64,000 nucleotides of DNA from Globodera rostochiensis (Eukaryota > Nematoda > Chromadorea > Rhabditida > Heteroderidae). This document shows, in pieces, positions 25,190 to 36,789 of this stretch (the stretch's first letter is position 1; the number at the start of each line of letters is the position of its first letter). The translations under genes and the position numbers were made by a program. The stretch is from the NCBI GenBank assembly GCA_018350325.1, contig JAEVLN010000036.1:132103-196102 (forward strand). The letters are read 5' to 3'. Below the pieces are notes generated by a model. It was given only the letters and a program-made list of their open reading frames with translations, was not told the DNA's origin and did no database searches.

Positions 25190-25620
25190 AATTATTTCTT
25201 TTATTTCGTTGAAGAACACCGTTCGGCAGCATCGGTTTTTTTTTTTTTTTGGGGGGGGGGGAAATCAACCTTGTCTCCTTCCACGTCCGTGATGGCGTCG
25301 CCCGCTCAGTTTGCTGCCGCCACTTTTGTTTAATAATTATTGATAAATTATTTTAAAATGTTACACATTTTAATTAAGAATGTATTTATTTTTGCTTGAA
25401 ATTAAATAACTAAGTTTTCATAGTTGTTTAAAGAATAAGACTAATAATGATTTTTTGGGTTTTAGTAGTTTTAAAATAAATAGCAGTACACGACAGTGGG
25501 AAGTAATCTTCAATGGGTTGAAAGTTCACTCTTATTCAAAGATTTTGAAAAAATTTATTTTTCTAATATTAAAGTATTAACTCGATTTGATCTGTTCGAA
25601 GGATCTTGTTTGGTTTTAAA
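25190..25620. repeat. Segmental duplication, block G copy 1 (partner 50815-51440)
   Basis: Shared: ATTTCGTTGAAGAACACCG, TTCGGCAGCATCG, CGCTCAGTTTGCTGCCGCCA, TTTTCATAGTTGTTTAAAGA and later GTTCGAAGGATCTTGTTTGG. Copy 1 has a 68-bp segment (about 25235-25302, starting T15-G11) that is absent from copy 2. Copy 2 in turn has extra sequence at about 51001-51340. Confidence 0.9.
25236..25261. repeat. T15-G11 homopolymer junction
   Basis: Fifteen T directly followed by eleven G. It is part of the segment missing from the related copy at about 50854, so it is a junction of insertion or deletion, and prone to slippage or assembly error. Confidence 0.9.
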
Positions 25621-28483
25621 TATTACCGAAAATATTATTATTTTCTTTTATCATTCATTCCAATTTCATGATTTTATATTTATATTCAAAATGTTTAACA
25701 TTTTATTGTATCTTTTCCTATAAAATAGTGAACTTAGCAGTTTACACATTCGTATTGTTTATTATTATGTATTTAATTGTTTCTTCTTTTATTTCAATGA
25801 AAACTGCTAAAAATCGTTTCTGCCGGTTGTTTGTTTTAATATTTTTCAAAAATAATAGTTTTATTGACGACGATTTATGACTATGTCTGCACTTGTGTCA
25901 CCGTTTGCAATTCACCCAATTATCGATTTATTGACTTAATTCTGCATTTATATTTTACGCACTTTTATCTTTCATTTAAATGCTCTTTGTAATATTTCCG
26001 AGTTGTGGGTTCGTTGGAAAATGTTGCTGTTTTTGTAACATTTTATAACAATTTTTTTTGAGTTTAAAAAAATAGAAATATATTTTAGTTGACTGTATTT
26101 TTATGAATCCGACACCTATCACTTTGAGAGTATTTTTAAGCAAATAATTTTTATTAAACTAACATAAAAACATCGATTGCCTTTATTCATTGTGTGCTTT
26201 GATTTGAAATATATCACTAATTTTAAGAGTTAAAACACTTATAACTTACTTTATGTTACTTGCTGACATTTGGGTAATTAATTCATTTACCTTTTCCAGT
26301 CAGGCACGGTTTTTATTCTTACCGGACAAATGTAGTCCCCAAATAATGATTTGCCGTTGTTTCTTGCATGCAACCGAGTCTTTTTTAATAACTTTAATTT
26401 CTTTTTTGGCCCATTTTTATATCTTACAGATATTTGTTATTTTACTTATTTAAATCGATATATATTATTTGCCCTAGTTACTCAGTTTTACATTTATTTT
26501 TATCTATTAAACTTATTTTATGCTTATTCGAGTAAATTTACGACTTTTCCCGAGTTTTTTGTATTCTTTAATTTAATTTGTAATTAGTTTATTTACATAT
26601 TTTACTTTATGGCTTTTGGATAAATAAATTTATGATTTGAACGTTGTACTTATCACAAATTTTTTACATTGGTTTTCCGTCGCTTTTTCTCCCCACTTTT
26701 GATTGTTTTCAAGTAATTCTTTATATTGAACTTTATTCTTTTAAAATCGTAAAATTTTTATTTTTATATATCAGAATGGTTTTTTTATATTTTGTTACAT
26801 AAAACTTCTGAGAATTTTAATTTTTTTACATTTATTTAACACTAAATGTTAGCACTCGCCATCGGCGACCATGATCTCCACTGTTCAAAGGCGGGCTATC
26901 GGCTTGATATTATTATTTCTAATACCAATTTTTTTTTTATTTATTTTCGGTCAATGGCGTTTGTGTTGAATATAAATATATATTAGATTTGACGTAATTG
27001 CTAACATATAATTTCAAATGTTTAATTAATATAAACTTTTTTTTACTTTCCGGAGCTGCTTATAAATGATTATAGAATTGTAAAAGGATGTGAATTTGTG
27101 CAGGGGTCGGCAACTTGCACTTTTTTGTTGTAACATGCTTCATAAGATTAATTTTACATATGTTTTTATAATAGTTTCAGAAATTTAGTTTAATCAGAAT
27201 TAGTATAAAATTTATTTCAAATTTGCATGAAATGCGTAGCAAGTTAATATTTTTTATATTTTTAAGATTAGTTTATGCATTTGACATATAAAAATTTTGA
27301 TAAGGCATTCCTTAATTTTATTCGAATTAAAATACGTAATGATATTTATTCTTGTGCTAAGTGTGGTTTTGTTCTGACATTATTAGACTGTTTGAAAAAA
27401 TTTTGGTATCTTTATTGATATATCAAATATAATAGTTAAGACTTCGATGGAGATTTTCGTGATTTTGCCGCTTTCGCCGTTAATTTAAATGTCGTATTTT
27501 AATTTTTCTGTCGGGGACATTTACTGGTTAATTTTTTAATATTTGATATACAAACATGACAATCGTCCGAAATTAATTATTTTAAAATTTTTATTTATTC
27601 AAGATTATAAACCGTATTAAATGTTGAGTTTGCTAGAAATATAATCAACATCCATAAATTGTCCACCGTTCCTTAAAACATTATCGAATATTTTTGTAAT
27701 TGTTGATTTATGCTTATTTTTTGTATCGGTTTAGTTTATTAATGCTTATATATCAATTTTACAGAATTCGACTTTTGGCTCAGAAATATCATCCTTCATT
27801 GCTTCTTGTCCGCCGCATCATATACCTTAAATGAGCTTCCCGGTCTCAGCTGGTCTGAGCGCAATTCCGGCCTTTGTGGGCCAATACTTTAATGTATATT
27901 TGAAAAACAAATTTATATGTTCAGTCTATGCCGTTTGGAAATAATGAAATGAAGAAATCGGCATTTATTATAGAACATAAATGAAAACGCATTCCAGATT
28001 TCTTGTTACGATATGTTAAATTCACTAAGCATTGAACATAAGTTTTAATACATTTTCAAAAATGTCAACATAAAAATATTATAAAATACAAATACCTATG
28101 CTCTATAAACAGCTTCTACTACGTTTAACAAATTTCGCAAAAACACAAAAACCTTTTGATGTGACTGTATAAAATGATTTTTGTCAATAAAACTACAATT
28201 TTAACCATATTACCAAGACTAGTTGCGTCTTTATACATCAGAAAATCGCAATTAAAAAATTTTATATTTATAACCTGGAGGTTTAGTGATATGCGTTTTG
28301 TTAAAATAAAAATTATAATTTTATTTAGGAATTAAAATAACAATGAACGCAAAATGATTTACCAGCAAAAAAATGAGTTTAATTTGTTATATATGTACAA
28401 AGCTACCTGTACTAATTGAATGAACTAAAATTAAAGCTAACCCTCGGATATGATGTCCCTAGTTAAAGAACTAACAAATTCTC

Positions 28484-28860
28484 TGATAGGGATGGGATTT
28501 TTAGTCACAAAAAACTTCAAAAAAAGTCAGCCAAACCCTTTACAAAGGCTAAAATTGTGGTGGGCAGAATTTTTAGTTTCGAAAAAAGTCCATTTTTAGG
28601 GGTGCATTTTTCGGTTTTATTGAATTTTATAAGGAATTTTTCAAAAAAGTCCTAAATCGTCACTTATTGTAAGTATACTTTAGTCACCAAAAAATAAAAG
28701 ACTACATCAATTGGCACTAATGTTCAATGAAAAACGATGTGACCTAAGTGCTTTCCAGAGCAAGGCGCTTTCAGGAAAAAAATTGCCAAAAGACTAAAAA
28801 TTAACCACAAAACTTGAATTTATATGCATTTTTGGCAGTTTTAAAAATTCTTTCTGTAAA
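28484..28860. mobile_element. Possible degraded hAT-like element
   Basis: GATAGGGATGGGATTTTTAG at the left resembles a hAT terminus. Inside are GTCCATTTTTAGGGGTGC and CAAAAAAGTCC words like those in 54408-55048 and 47870-47950. A short GACTAAAAATT near 28791 mirrors the left GATTTTTAGTC. No target duplication was found, so the right boundary is a guess. Confidence 0.35.
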
Positions 28861-29240
28861 ATATACTCACTCATACACGTTCGCTCGATCAAAACATTAA
28901 TACCACTGGTATTTATTAACTTTTTTTTATTTTTTTAAATTAAACATCTTTTTTTCAGCTGGTCAAAAGACAAAGCACTTTATTATTTTTAATTTTTTAA
29001 TTGAGACATTGGGTTACCTTAATTAATTTTTTGATTATTATAAGCAACAACTATTATAATTTATACATTTATACAATTTTATTTTTAGTTTATCTGCTTT
29101 CGTTTTAACGCAATTTGATTTATTTTATGTTTTAAATTTATTTTCAACTTATAATAACCGCGATTCTGATTATGTGCTGTTATTCCACCAAGGCGACGTT
29201 AGTTGCTCAGCATTGCCTGTCGCAGTTGGCTTGATTTTTT

Positions 29241-29574
29241 AAATAGGTTTTGATCTTTTAATATTTCAACACAAAACCTTGCTATTATTAATTCTACTAA
29301 TCTAAATTACTTTTGTCGTTATCCTTTATTAATATTATTTGTCTAATCTTATTGTTTTTAAATTATCTGTCGCAGTGCGGGTGTAACATATGGTTGGTAC
29401 CGTAATTAAATTTTTGATTATTATAAGCAGATTATAATTTAAAAGATTTTATTTTATATTGTCTGTACATTTATACAATTTTTTTGTTATTAGATTTCGT
29501 AACTTATTTCTAATATTTATTTAATTAACAAAATTGTTTTTTTTTTAAAGTAAGTCGATTTTTAGGGATTTATT
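29241..29574. other. AT-rich patch related to 2476-2580
   Basis: 29255-29370 matches 2476-2580 with small indels (TTTTGATCTTTTAATATTT, CGTTATCCT). The rest is AT-rich with no gene. Confidence 0.6.
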
Positions 29575-31375
29575 TATTTCTCAGATTTTATCGCTATATA
29601 CGGATTCAAATCGTTAGTCCTAAAATCGATATCATTTATTGTTGAAATAATCTTTTTTGTAAGTTTAATCTTTTTAATAAAGTTAGCAATATAACGGTAT
29701 ATTTACTTGTAAAGTTAGCTTTCTTCAGCTTCTATATGCAATTTTATTTAAAATTTGTTTCGATTTTTCAAGAATTTTTTATTTAATATTAAGTCGATGA
29801 GAAGTCAATATAAGTTTGAATGCTCATTTATTATTCCCTTGGTTAAATAAATTATTTGTAGAGTTGTTATAAATATCATAGACAAAGACAACTTTTTATA
29901 TCTTTGCATTAATATTATTGCTTTACTTATCGTTAATTATCAGCAATGTAATTATTAGCCATCAATAACGAATCTTGGGTATTTAAATGCGAATTTAATT
30001 GTTTTACATGACATTAGAAAAATTCATTTAATTTAGGAAATTTTATTTTAGCCGTTTAATTTGTTTGAACTAATTTGGTAGCATCGTGTATTATTTTCCT
30101 GATGTAACATATCGTATTTAAATTTAAAAAATTTGTCTTTTTGGGCAATTTTGTTCAATTACCAGAAATAAAGATAGGTATTCAACTGAGAGGGGAGAGA
30201 AGGTCAAATGATTTTGGGTTGTGTTGGGGATGGCGTCGTTTTGCGTTGGGGGGGGGGGGGGGGTAGCGAAATCGATGAATGAATCGTTGGGCTGAGGGGA
30301 ACACTAGCCACATTTGTGGTTTTAGTTTTATGTTGGTCAACGCAAAACATTTTTATTTTTATACTTCCAAATTTCATTATATTTTTCATGAAAAACAAAA
30401 TAATTTTTTGGATAAACCTTTCGTTCTTTATTTTATTATGGAACTAAAAAAACGCTTAAACACATTCCTATTTCATGATGATTTTTGTGAATTCTCATTT
30501 TGATTATTATGTGAAAAAATCCTTTATCCAAAAACAAAATATAAAAAAACGTGTTTTGCGCTTGCTTAGAAGTGGGAGGGGTCCAGTCCGGCTGCGTCTA
30601 CGAGAAATATTTGTTGTAGAATTGTCGAGCAATTTCCCGTTTTAGTGCTTTTATTTAACGCTCTTAGTTTCGTGCGTTGTATGATGCACAATTTAATAAT
30701 GTTCGCAATGAAATTTTGTTAACAATTTATTTTTTTATGAAAAACATTCTTTAATTTTTATGCATATTGCCATAGATAGGCATTGCGATCCAGTAAAATT
30801 TGGAGGGCTATTTTATCATTTTTATTGATGTTGGAGGTGCATTCGTCGGTCGGGTAACATGATCTCACTCTGCCGCAAATCATACATACATTTTTGCTTA
30901 CTATTTTATTGAATATTGATCAATAAGTAAACATATTTTTTGTTTTTTTAGGGAAATGTTTTAATGCATAAATTCTGTTTTATTAGAACGCTGGGACGTG
31001 TTTCCGTTTTCTTGTCGTGTGCATAATTGATTTTTAATAAGTATTTTTTTATAATACTCTAAATCATTCGGATATTTTTAAAGATTAAATTGTTAAATTT
31101 CATATTATAACTTTAGAAATTTAACTTTAATTATATTTTTTGATTTCTTATAAAATTTTTTGTTATTGGTAACCTTTTTGCTAAAAATTGTAATCTTGTT
31201 TTTATATGATCTAAATTAAGTAGTGCTATTAGTCGCGATAATCTTAATAATAACTTATTTTTAAATCTCTTTTTGGGGTTTCTTTTGAGTCAGAATTGAA
31301 ATTGCTTTTGATTAATTGATTGGTATTATGTTGTTTGAGAACTCAGTGTTTATTTAATTTTTTGGCATTTAAATT
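29575..31375. repeat. Segmental duplication, block B copy 2
   Basis: Second copy of 4985-6460. It is longer by about 300 bp, mainly through AT-rich insertions after 30900. The second G-run is G16 (30248-30263) instead of the interrupted run in copy 1. Open frames at 30204-30503 are shadows of this non-coding repeat. Confidence 0.9.
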
Positions 31376-31997
31376 TGTTCGCAGAATAATATTTAATAGT
31401 TGTAATTTTTTATAATCTTTTCTATTACTAATTTATTTTACTAATTATTTTAACAAAATTTATTTTTTTATTAACTTTGATTTCTTATTTGATTATCTTT
31501 TTCAAACAATTTGAAATCAAAAGATTATAACATACCTATGAATTGCTTTTAATAATGACTAGATGTGACAAATAAAAGGCTAGTTATGACAAATGATCAC
31601 TAAGACAAGACAAATAATGACTAGGATGATTAGTATAATTAGTATAAAATGATACGTCTGATCATTGTGAAGTTGATGATGATAATGATTATGATTCGTT
31701 TTTTGCCATTCGGCTATAGACGTAAAAGTTTATGATACCAACATCGTGAAGAAATTAGATAGCATATTTTAAATTATAATTTTTGTTTACTGTTTAATTT
31801 AAAATTAATAAAATTTTATTTTTGACATTTAATTATTTAAAGAGATTTGTTAAATTTATTTTAAATTAGTATTTTCATATTAGTTGTTTTACAATGCCTC
31901 ACTTAATCAAATAGAAAATTTCCTTTCAAAATTATTCTTTTCTTTGAAGAAAATTATTATTTAAATAATCTAACTTGTTTCTGGCAACAGGCATTCC
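31376..31997. other. AT-rich flank of the hAT-like element
   Basis: No gene. 31556-31660 has loosely repeated ATGACAAAT, ACTAG and TTAGTATAA words. It ends with the left 8-bp target-site duplication TTTAAAAC at 31998-32005. Confidence 0.6.
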
Positions 31998-32387
31998 TTT
32001 AAAACCAGGGTACCCAGATCTGAGGTTTTAGCCTCATTTTGTGGTTTTTTGATAGTCCAATGAGGCTAAATTTTTAAAATGAGGTTTAGCCTCATTTTGT
32101 GGTTTTTTGGGGGTTGATGAGGTTTTTTGAGGCTTTTTAGAAATTTCACTGATAAATGGTAAATTTCTTTTAAATTTTGAATATTTGGCGTAATGTTAAT
32201 TCATTTTTTCAATATCTATATATAAAAAGGAGACATGTCCGTCCGGATGTTATAGCGGGAAAAGGGAGGTTTGAAAATAAGGAAGTCGTTGTGATAAAAA
32301 GAGTGTTTGAAATGAAAAATGAAAATGTTTTGATTGGGCAGCAGAGATTAGCGGTTGGTAAAGAAAAAGTTAGTGAAACTTCCAGTG

Positions 32388-32455
32388 GTGTCTGTGGTGT
32401 AGTGTATAAGCGCTTTAGCGTTTAATACGTAATGTGTTGGTTCAAATCCCGAATT
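32388..32455 (+). ncRNA. tRNA-like pol III promoter remnant
   Basis: TAGTGTATAAG (32400-32410) resembles a tRNA A box, and GGTTCAAATCC (32439-32449) is a near-perfect B box at normal spacing. The arms do not fold into an intact tRNA: the T stem has two mismatches and the acceptor stem is not clear. This is a tRNA-derived (SINE-like) remnant rather than a functional tRNA. Confidence 0.4.
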
Positions 32456-32569
32456 CAAAATTTTTTTCAATTAATTAAAATAGAACTAAACATGTTTTAA
32501 ATTCATTTTTTAATTTTTTTAAAAGCAAAATAAATTTTGTTAAAAAACTTTTTAATAAAGATAAAAAGG

Positions 32570-33600
32570 AAAACCAGTGCAAAAATAAGTGCCGAGCGGG
32601 AAAAGTGCCAAAAGGGAAAAAGAGAGAAAATGCCGAGAGGAATAGTGCCTAGAGGGAAAGTGCCAAAAGGCAAAATGCCAAAAGGTAAAAGTGCCAAAAG
32701 AGAGAAAATGCCAAGAGGAACAGTGCCAAGAGGGAAAATTGCCAAAAGGCAAAATGCCAAAAGGGAAAAGTGCCCAAAGGGGAAAAAGGGAGAAAATGCC
32801 AAGAGGGGACGGTGCAAAAGGGGAAAAAGGGAAAATCAAGAGTGAAAAATGCCGTAAGATGAAAATGCCAAAAGGGAAGAAAAGTGCCCAAAGGGGAAAA
32901 AGGGAGAAAATGCCAAGAGGGAACAGTGCCAAAAGGGAAAATGTCAAAATAAAAAAGTGCCAAAAGGCAAAATGCCAAGAGAGAACGGTGCAAAAGGGGA
33001 AAAAGGGAAAATCAAGAGTGAAAAGTGCCACAAGATGAAAATGCCAAAACGAAAAGTGCCAAAAGGTGAAATGCCAAGGGGGAAAAGCCAAATGCGGGGA
33101 AAAGTTCCAAGCGAGAAAAATGCCAAAAGGGAAAAGTGTCAAAAGGAAAAAAAGAAAATGCCAAGAGGAATAGTGCGTGCCAAGTTGAAAATTGCCAAGC
33201 GGCAAAAGTGCCAAAAAGCAAAATGCCAAAAGGGAACAGTGCCTAAAGGGGAAAAAGGTAAAAAGGGAGATAATGTCAAGAGGGAACAGTGCTAAAAGGA
33301 AAAATCTAGAGTGAAAAGTGCCATAAGACTAGGATGCCAAAAGGTGAAATGCCACGGCGGAAAAGCCAAAAGCCGGGAAAATGCCAAAGGGGAAAGCAAA
33401 AAAGGAAGAAGTTTCAGAAGGGAAATCAAAGGGAAAAGTGCCAAAAGTGAAAATGCCACTAGGGAAAAGCCAAAAGCGGGGAAAGTAAAAAGGGGGAATG
33501 TGCCATAAGTGGGTAAAGCTAAAAGTTGAAAATGTCAATAGGTTAAAACGCCAAGAGGAAAAAGTGTCACAAAGGGAAAAATGTCAAAAAATTCCAAGGA
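32570..33600 (+). repeat. Minisatellite of purine-rich AAAAGTGCCAAAAGGG units
   Basis: About 1 kb of short variable units such as GCCAAAAGGGAAAAGT and ATGCCAAGAGGGAA, grouped into longer higher-order repeats (for example the stretches starting near 32760 and 32880). The + strand is almost pyrimidine-free apart from the TGCC core. Long open frames in several phases on both strands (K/G/P-rich on +, F/L/W/H-rich on -) follow from the repeat and are not genes. Confidence 0.95.
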
Positions 33601-33651
33601 TAAAAAGCTTTGAAGTATTTCAATCAAATCTGTTCATAACATATCCGTACT

Positions 33652-33692
33652 TCTAGCGGTTGGTGCGCCGTTAGGCGCACCTAAACCGCTAG
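33652..33692. repeat. Long hairpin at the Helitron-like 3' end
   Basis: CTAGCGGTT and GGTGCGCC on the left pair with GGCGCACC and AACCGCTAG on the right, with only a two-base TA interruption and a GTTA loop. This is the strongest palindrome in the first 53 kb. It serves as the 3' terminal hairpin of the nested element. Confidence 0.85.
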
Positions 33693-33859
33693 TATTTTCA
33701 AAAAACCTCCTTTTCCATTGTTCCGGTTTGAAATAATTGGGAATTTTCTTAATAAAAAACCTCATTTTCAATTTTTTTTAAAGCAAAAAAGCATCACATC
33801 TTCTGCAAATTTAGTTGCAATCTCTTAACAAATCGAGTCAAAAACGCGAAAAATTTTCT

Positions 33860-33883
33860 CGGCGGCGCCTATCGGCACCGCCG
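33860..33883 (-). repeat. Dispersed GC hairpin module, copy 4
   Basis: Arms CGGCGGCGCC and GGCACCGCCG around TATC, followed by C-rich sequence ending in C14 (33890-33903). On the left are GCAATCTCTTAACAAATCG and GAGTCAAAAACGCG, the reverse complement of the usual flank. It lies inside the hAT-like element, outside the Helitron-like part. Confidence 0.85.
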
Positions 33884-34247
33884 ACCCCTCCCCCCCCCCC
33901 CCCACTAAAAAAACTATTTGGGAAGACTGCGCGCAAAAAAAAACATCATTTTAGCACAATGGACGGATGCGCGCAATTTATTGAAAGTTGAGACCGTGAA
34001 ATCACTGGCCCAAATCAAAGTCAATTTTGATTATTCGTGCCCGAGTTTTACCAAATGTTAATTTCAAACAAAAAACTACTTTTATCAATCATGGATAATC
34101 AAAAATATGTCATTTGAACATTTTACACTCACCATTTACCGGTTAAATAATGCTTTAGAAAAATGAGGTTTTTTGGTACTAAATGAGGCTTTTTTGCCTG
34201 CCAAATGAGGCTTTTGAAAATTTTCATCTGGAAACCCTGTTTAAAAC

Positions 34248-34584
34248 TCTACGTATGAATATTACATTCACTTCTTTGTTAAGATTTTTTGTTGAAGTTT
34301 AAAATATGATAATTCTATGCGATTTTGCCGTTTTATTTGGAGAAGACTTAAAATATTTTTAATTTTGTTTAAAATTATTTTGTTATTTAAATGTCAAGAA
34401 ATATTTTTCTATTAATACGGCCCTTCAGCTGCTTATGCTATGAAATTAATGTGTTGTCATTTTGCATTTTGCATTTTGCATTTTATTTTTAATTGTTTAA
34501 TTAGATTGGATAATAAAATGTGCTGGGATTCAGCCCAACTGACGTTAGTGGCAGGAGAGCAGTAAGAACATTTTTATATTTGTA
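34248..34584. other. AT-rich spacer with a heptamer repeat
   Basis: 34459-34483 is a CATTTTG tandem of about 3.5 units. No gene. Confidence 0.7.
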
Positions 34585-36295
34585 TGGTAGTTGCAGAATC
34601 GCTTTCTATACTATATTTTCTTTTAGGTATGAGGTTTGTCCTTTTTGTATATAACTTTGTTTTAATATCGCAAATTATAATTATGTATTATTTTTATTAA
34701 TTATCGTTTTTGCAATATCATTACAGAGCACATTCAGAATGTTTTTTGCAGTTTAAAATTCTTATTGATATAATTTACATTTCCATTTTTTAATTTATTT
34801 TTATAAAATATAATTCCGACAATTTGCGTTTAGACTTTTTGTATTTTTGTAAGAAAATACCCTTTAAAAACATCGCATGCATATATCGAAATAAATTGAA
34901 CTTTTTAATAATTTTTATTTATATTTTCGAATAGGGCTCTCTCTCGGTACCTGCAAAAGTTTTTCGTCGTGTCTTGGTTTGCGCAGTTTTTTTTTCCAAA
35001 TCCGTACAATCATCCCCGCCCTTTGTAAAAATTATTAATGTTTTTTTGCTTGATAAAATTATTTTTTAAAAAAACTGCCACTTCATAATTTTTGTTTTAG
35101 AAAATATGAACCATTTCTTAATCATTAATTTGTTTAAATGTCAAGTCTTCTTCGGCGTATAATTTTAAAATCAAGCCGCGTTTTATAATTGTTTTTAAAT
35201 AAAAGCCGGTTTTTCAATAAAAATATCTGTCGTTTCATGTTGAATAAAAGTATTATTTATTTCTGTGCTTCAGAATTCCATTTCATACTTGTTTAAACAT
35301 TTTACATAATTTTTATTTAAAATTTTATTAAGTTTTGTATCATTTTTTTTAATATTATGCCCAAACGCGTTTTATATGTTATTGATGCACGACCACTGCC
35401 AAACTCTAAAATTTCATGGTCTGGATATGAATTGGCCAAAGTGGTGTCCAGTTTCCAAGGGGCAAGCGTCCCGTAGGTGGGTGAAAGTTTAAAAAATAAT
35501 TTAATTTATTAGTTATTTTCTTATTTTTCATGTCTTGGTTAATTAAACTATAGTTTTAATGTTAAAATATTGATTTTTTGTGTTTCTTTGATTTTCGTGG
35601 TTTTTTTGTTATTGTAGGCATAGAAATGGGATCACAAATCCCTATTGCCGTTATAGCTAGCTTTTATGTTTGGTTGTAATATTTCAAATAACGATTATTC
35701 TTTTATAATTAACGGAAAGAAGCCTTTCTTTTGCCTTGAAATTTTTTTTATATATTATGCAAATATTTATTAGGTTTCAAAATTTGTTTTTTTTTGTAGA
35801 ATTATTTTCCATTTTGTTTAATTAAACTAAAGTTTTAAATGATAATAATAAATGATGTTTTAAAGTCAATTGGCTGCTAAATTTATTGCTTGCCAAAGAG
35901 GAGAAAATCGAAATACTTTTTATTTGACTTTTTCCTATATTGAATAGATTTTAATATTGTGTTTCTTCGATTGTTGTGCCTTTTTGTATAAATTTTCATA
36001 TAATTATGTTTAGCGTCACATTCTCAAATAAAAAATTGGTCTTTTTATTTAAAAATTATACACGGATTACGGTCACGTCCCTAAGGGCCAGAGGGGCAGG
36101 CAACGCAAATGCAGAGGTTCCTGTTGACTTTTGATTAACCATTATACTGTAATTTATCATATTAAAAATTACAAAAGTGGCTCTCTGGTCTAAATGGGCT
36201 GGGTTTAAACTATTTTATCAATTCATTTTTTTATACTGTTAACTGTTGATTATTTTTAAAAGAGCGACCACCTAACTTTTTTCTACATAAACTAT
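34585..36295. repeat. Segmental duplication, block C copy 2
   Basis: Second copy of 6840-8570. It contains an insertion at about 36066-36105 (GTCACGTCCCTAAGGGCCAG) not present in copy 1, and several AT-rich indels. Confidence 0.9.
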
Positions 36296-36789
36296 TTTTT
36301 TCGTAAATCAGAATTCCACCCCAAAAAAGTCGGAAATCAAAAAATTTTCGTACAAAATTCGCTATTTTCAAAAATTCACGGCGGCTCCTATCGGAACCGC
36401 CGATACCCCGCCCCCCCCCCCACCACTCTTCCCGCTCAACAAAATAATTTTTAGAAAATCGAGCTCAAAAAAAGAAAAATTTGTGAGTTATCATCACAAA
36501 TATTTTTTGGAAAAAAATCGGAAAAATTTATTAAGAGATTTGCAACTAAGCTTTAAAAAAAGCACAATTCGCTTATTTTCCAACTCCCCGAAGCTTATAG
36601 GTTTTAATTTTTGTAATTTAGAAGAAGTTTTGAAGTTTTTTAGAAGAATGGGAAGGGTCCGGCGCCGATAGGCGCCGCCGGGAGATTTGTTTTCAAGTTT
36701 ATATTTTCCGAAAATTTCCGACATTTTTGCTCAAAAACAGAAACCGGAACTGAAATTTATTTTTTGTTTTTTTGTATTTAAAAACTATT
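36296..36789. other. Interval with two opposed hairpin modules
   Basis: Two modules face opposite ways. 36379-36402 (minus) has arms CGGCGGCTCC and GGAACCGCCG around TATC, followed by C11 at 36411. 36660-36680 (plus) has arms CGGCGCC and GGCGCCG around GATA. The opposed frames at 36483-36724 merely cover this inverted structure. No gene. Confidence 0.75.

Larger units (their letters stand above)
22401..29240. other. Long gene-free AT-rich region, mostly single-copy in this window
   Basis: Apart from the listed block at 25190-25620 and the element-like stretch at 28484, I see no supported gene. Open frames at 25496-25880 and 26253-26587 are rich in F, L, I and Y as expected of T-rich DNA read on the + strand, and lack conserved motifs. 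24060-24115 (GCTGGTGGGGTAGTTTCC, CGATCACCTC) resembles 14885-14925. 22850-22930 and 27780-27880 are slightly GC-richer but carry no clear frame. Confidence 0.55.
32215..33692 (+). mobile_element. Non-autonomous Helitron-like element nested in the hAT-like element
   Basis: The left end is TCTATATATAAAAAGGAG, preceded by A. The right end is a hairpin GGTGCGCC-GTTA-GGCGCACC (33662-33681), seven bases, then CTAG (33689-33692), then T. A 5' TC, a 3' CTRR end with a hairpin just upstream, and insertion between A and T with no duplication are the Helitron signature. No Rep/helicase frame is present. It carries a tRNA-like sequence and a long minisatellite. The orientation is given by the 5' TC and 3' CTAG. 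An alternative is chance agreement of short ends, but all features agree. Confidence 0.7.
32006..34239. mobile_element. Non-autonomous hAT-like DNA transposon, 2,234 bp
   Basis: The terminal inverted repeats are CAGGGTACCCAGAT (left) and CAGGGTTTCCAGAT (right, reverse complement), 12 of 14 matching. The element is flanked by a perfect 8-bp duplication TTTAAAAC at 31998-32005 and 34240-34247, the size typical of hAT. Subterminal motifs built on TGAGG/CCTCA are repeated near both ends: TTAGCCTCATTTTGTGGTTT occurs twice on the left (about 32029 and 32089) and AAATGAGG three times on the right, as expected of transposase binding sites. No transposase gene is inside, so it would need an enzyme from elsewhere. 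Its interior is taken up by a Helitron-like insertion and a hairpin module. Confidence 0.9.

Noticed and set aside
25496..26587. Four overlapping F/L/I/Y-rich + frames that look like membrane proteins
   Set aside because: T-rich DNA read on the + strand yields such hydrophobic frames by chance. The related copy at 51130-51440 does not preserve them.
32388..32460. Functional tRNA gene
   Set aside because: A- and B-box-like words are present, but the T and acceptor stems do not pair properly, so only a tRNA-like remnant is called.
32503..33538. Long K/G/P-rich (+) and F/L/W/H-rich (-) open frames, up to 225 codons
   Set aside because: They arise from the purine-rich minisatellite, which is open in several phases on both strands. 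There are no conserved starts, and the frames overlap each other.
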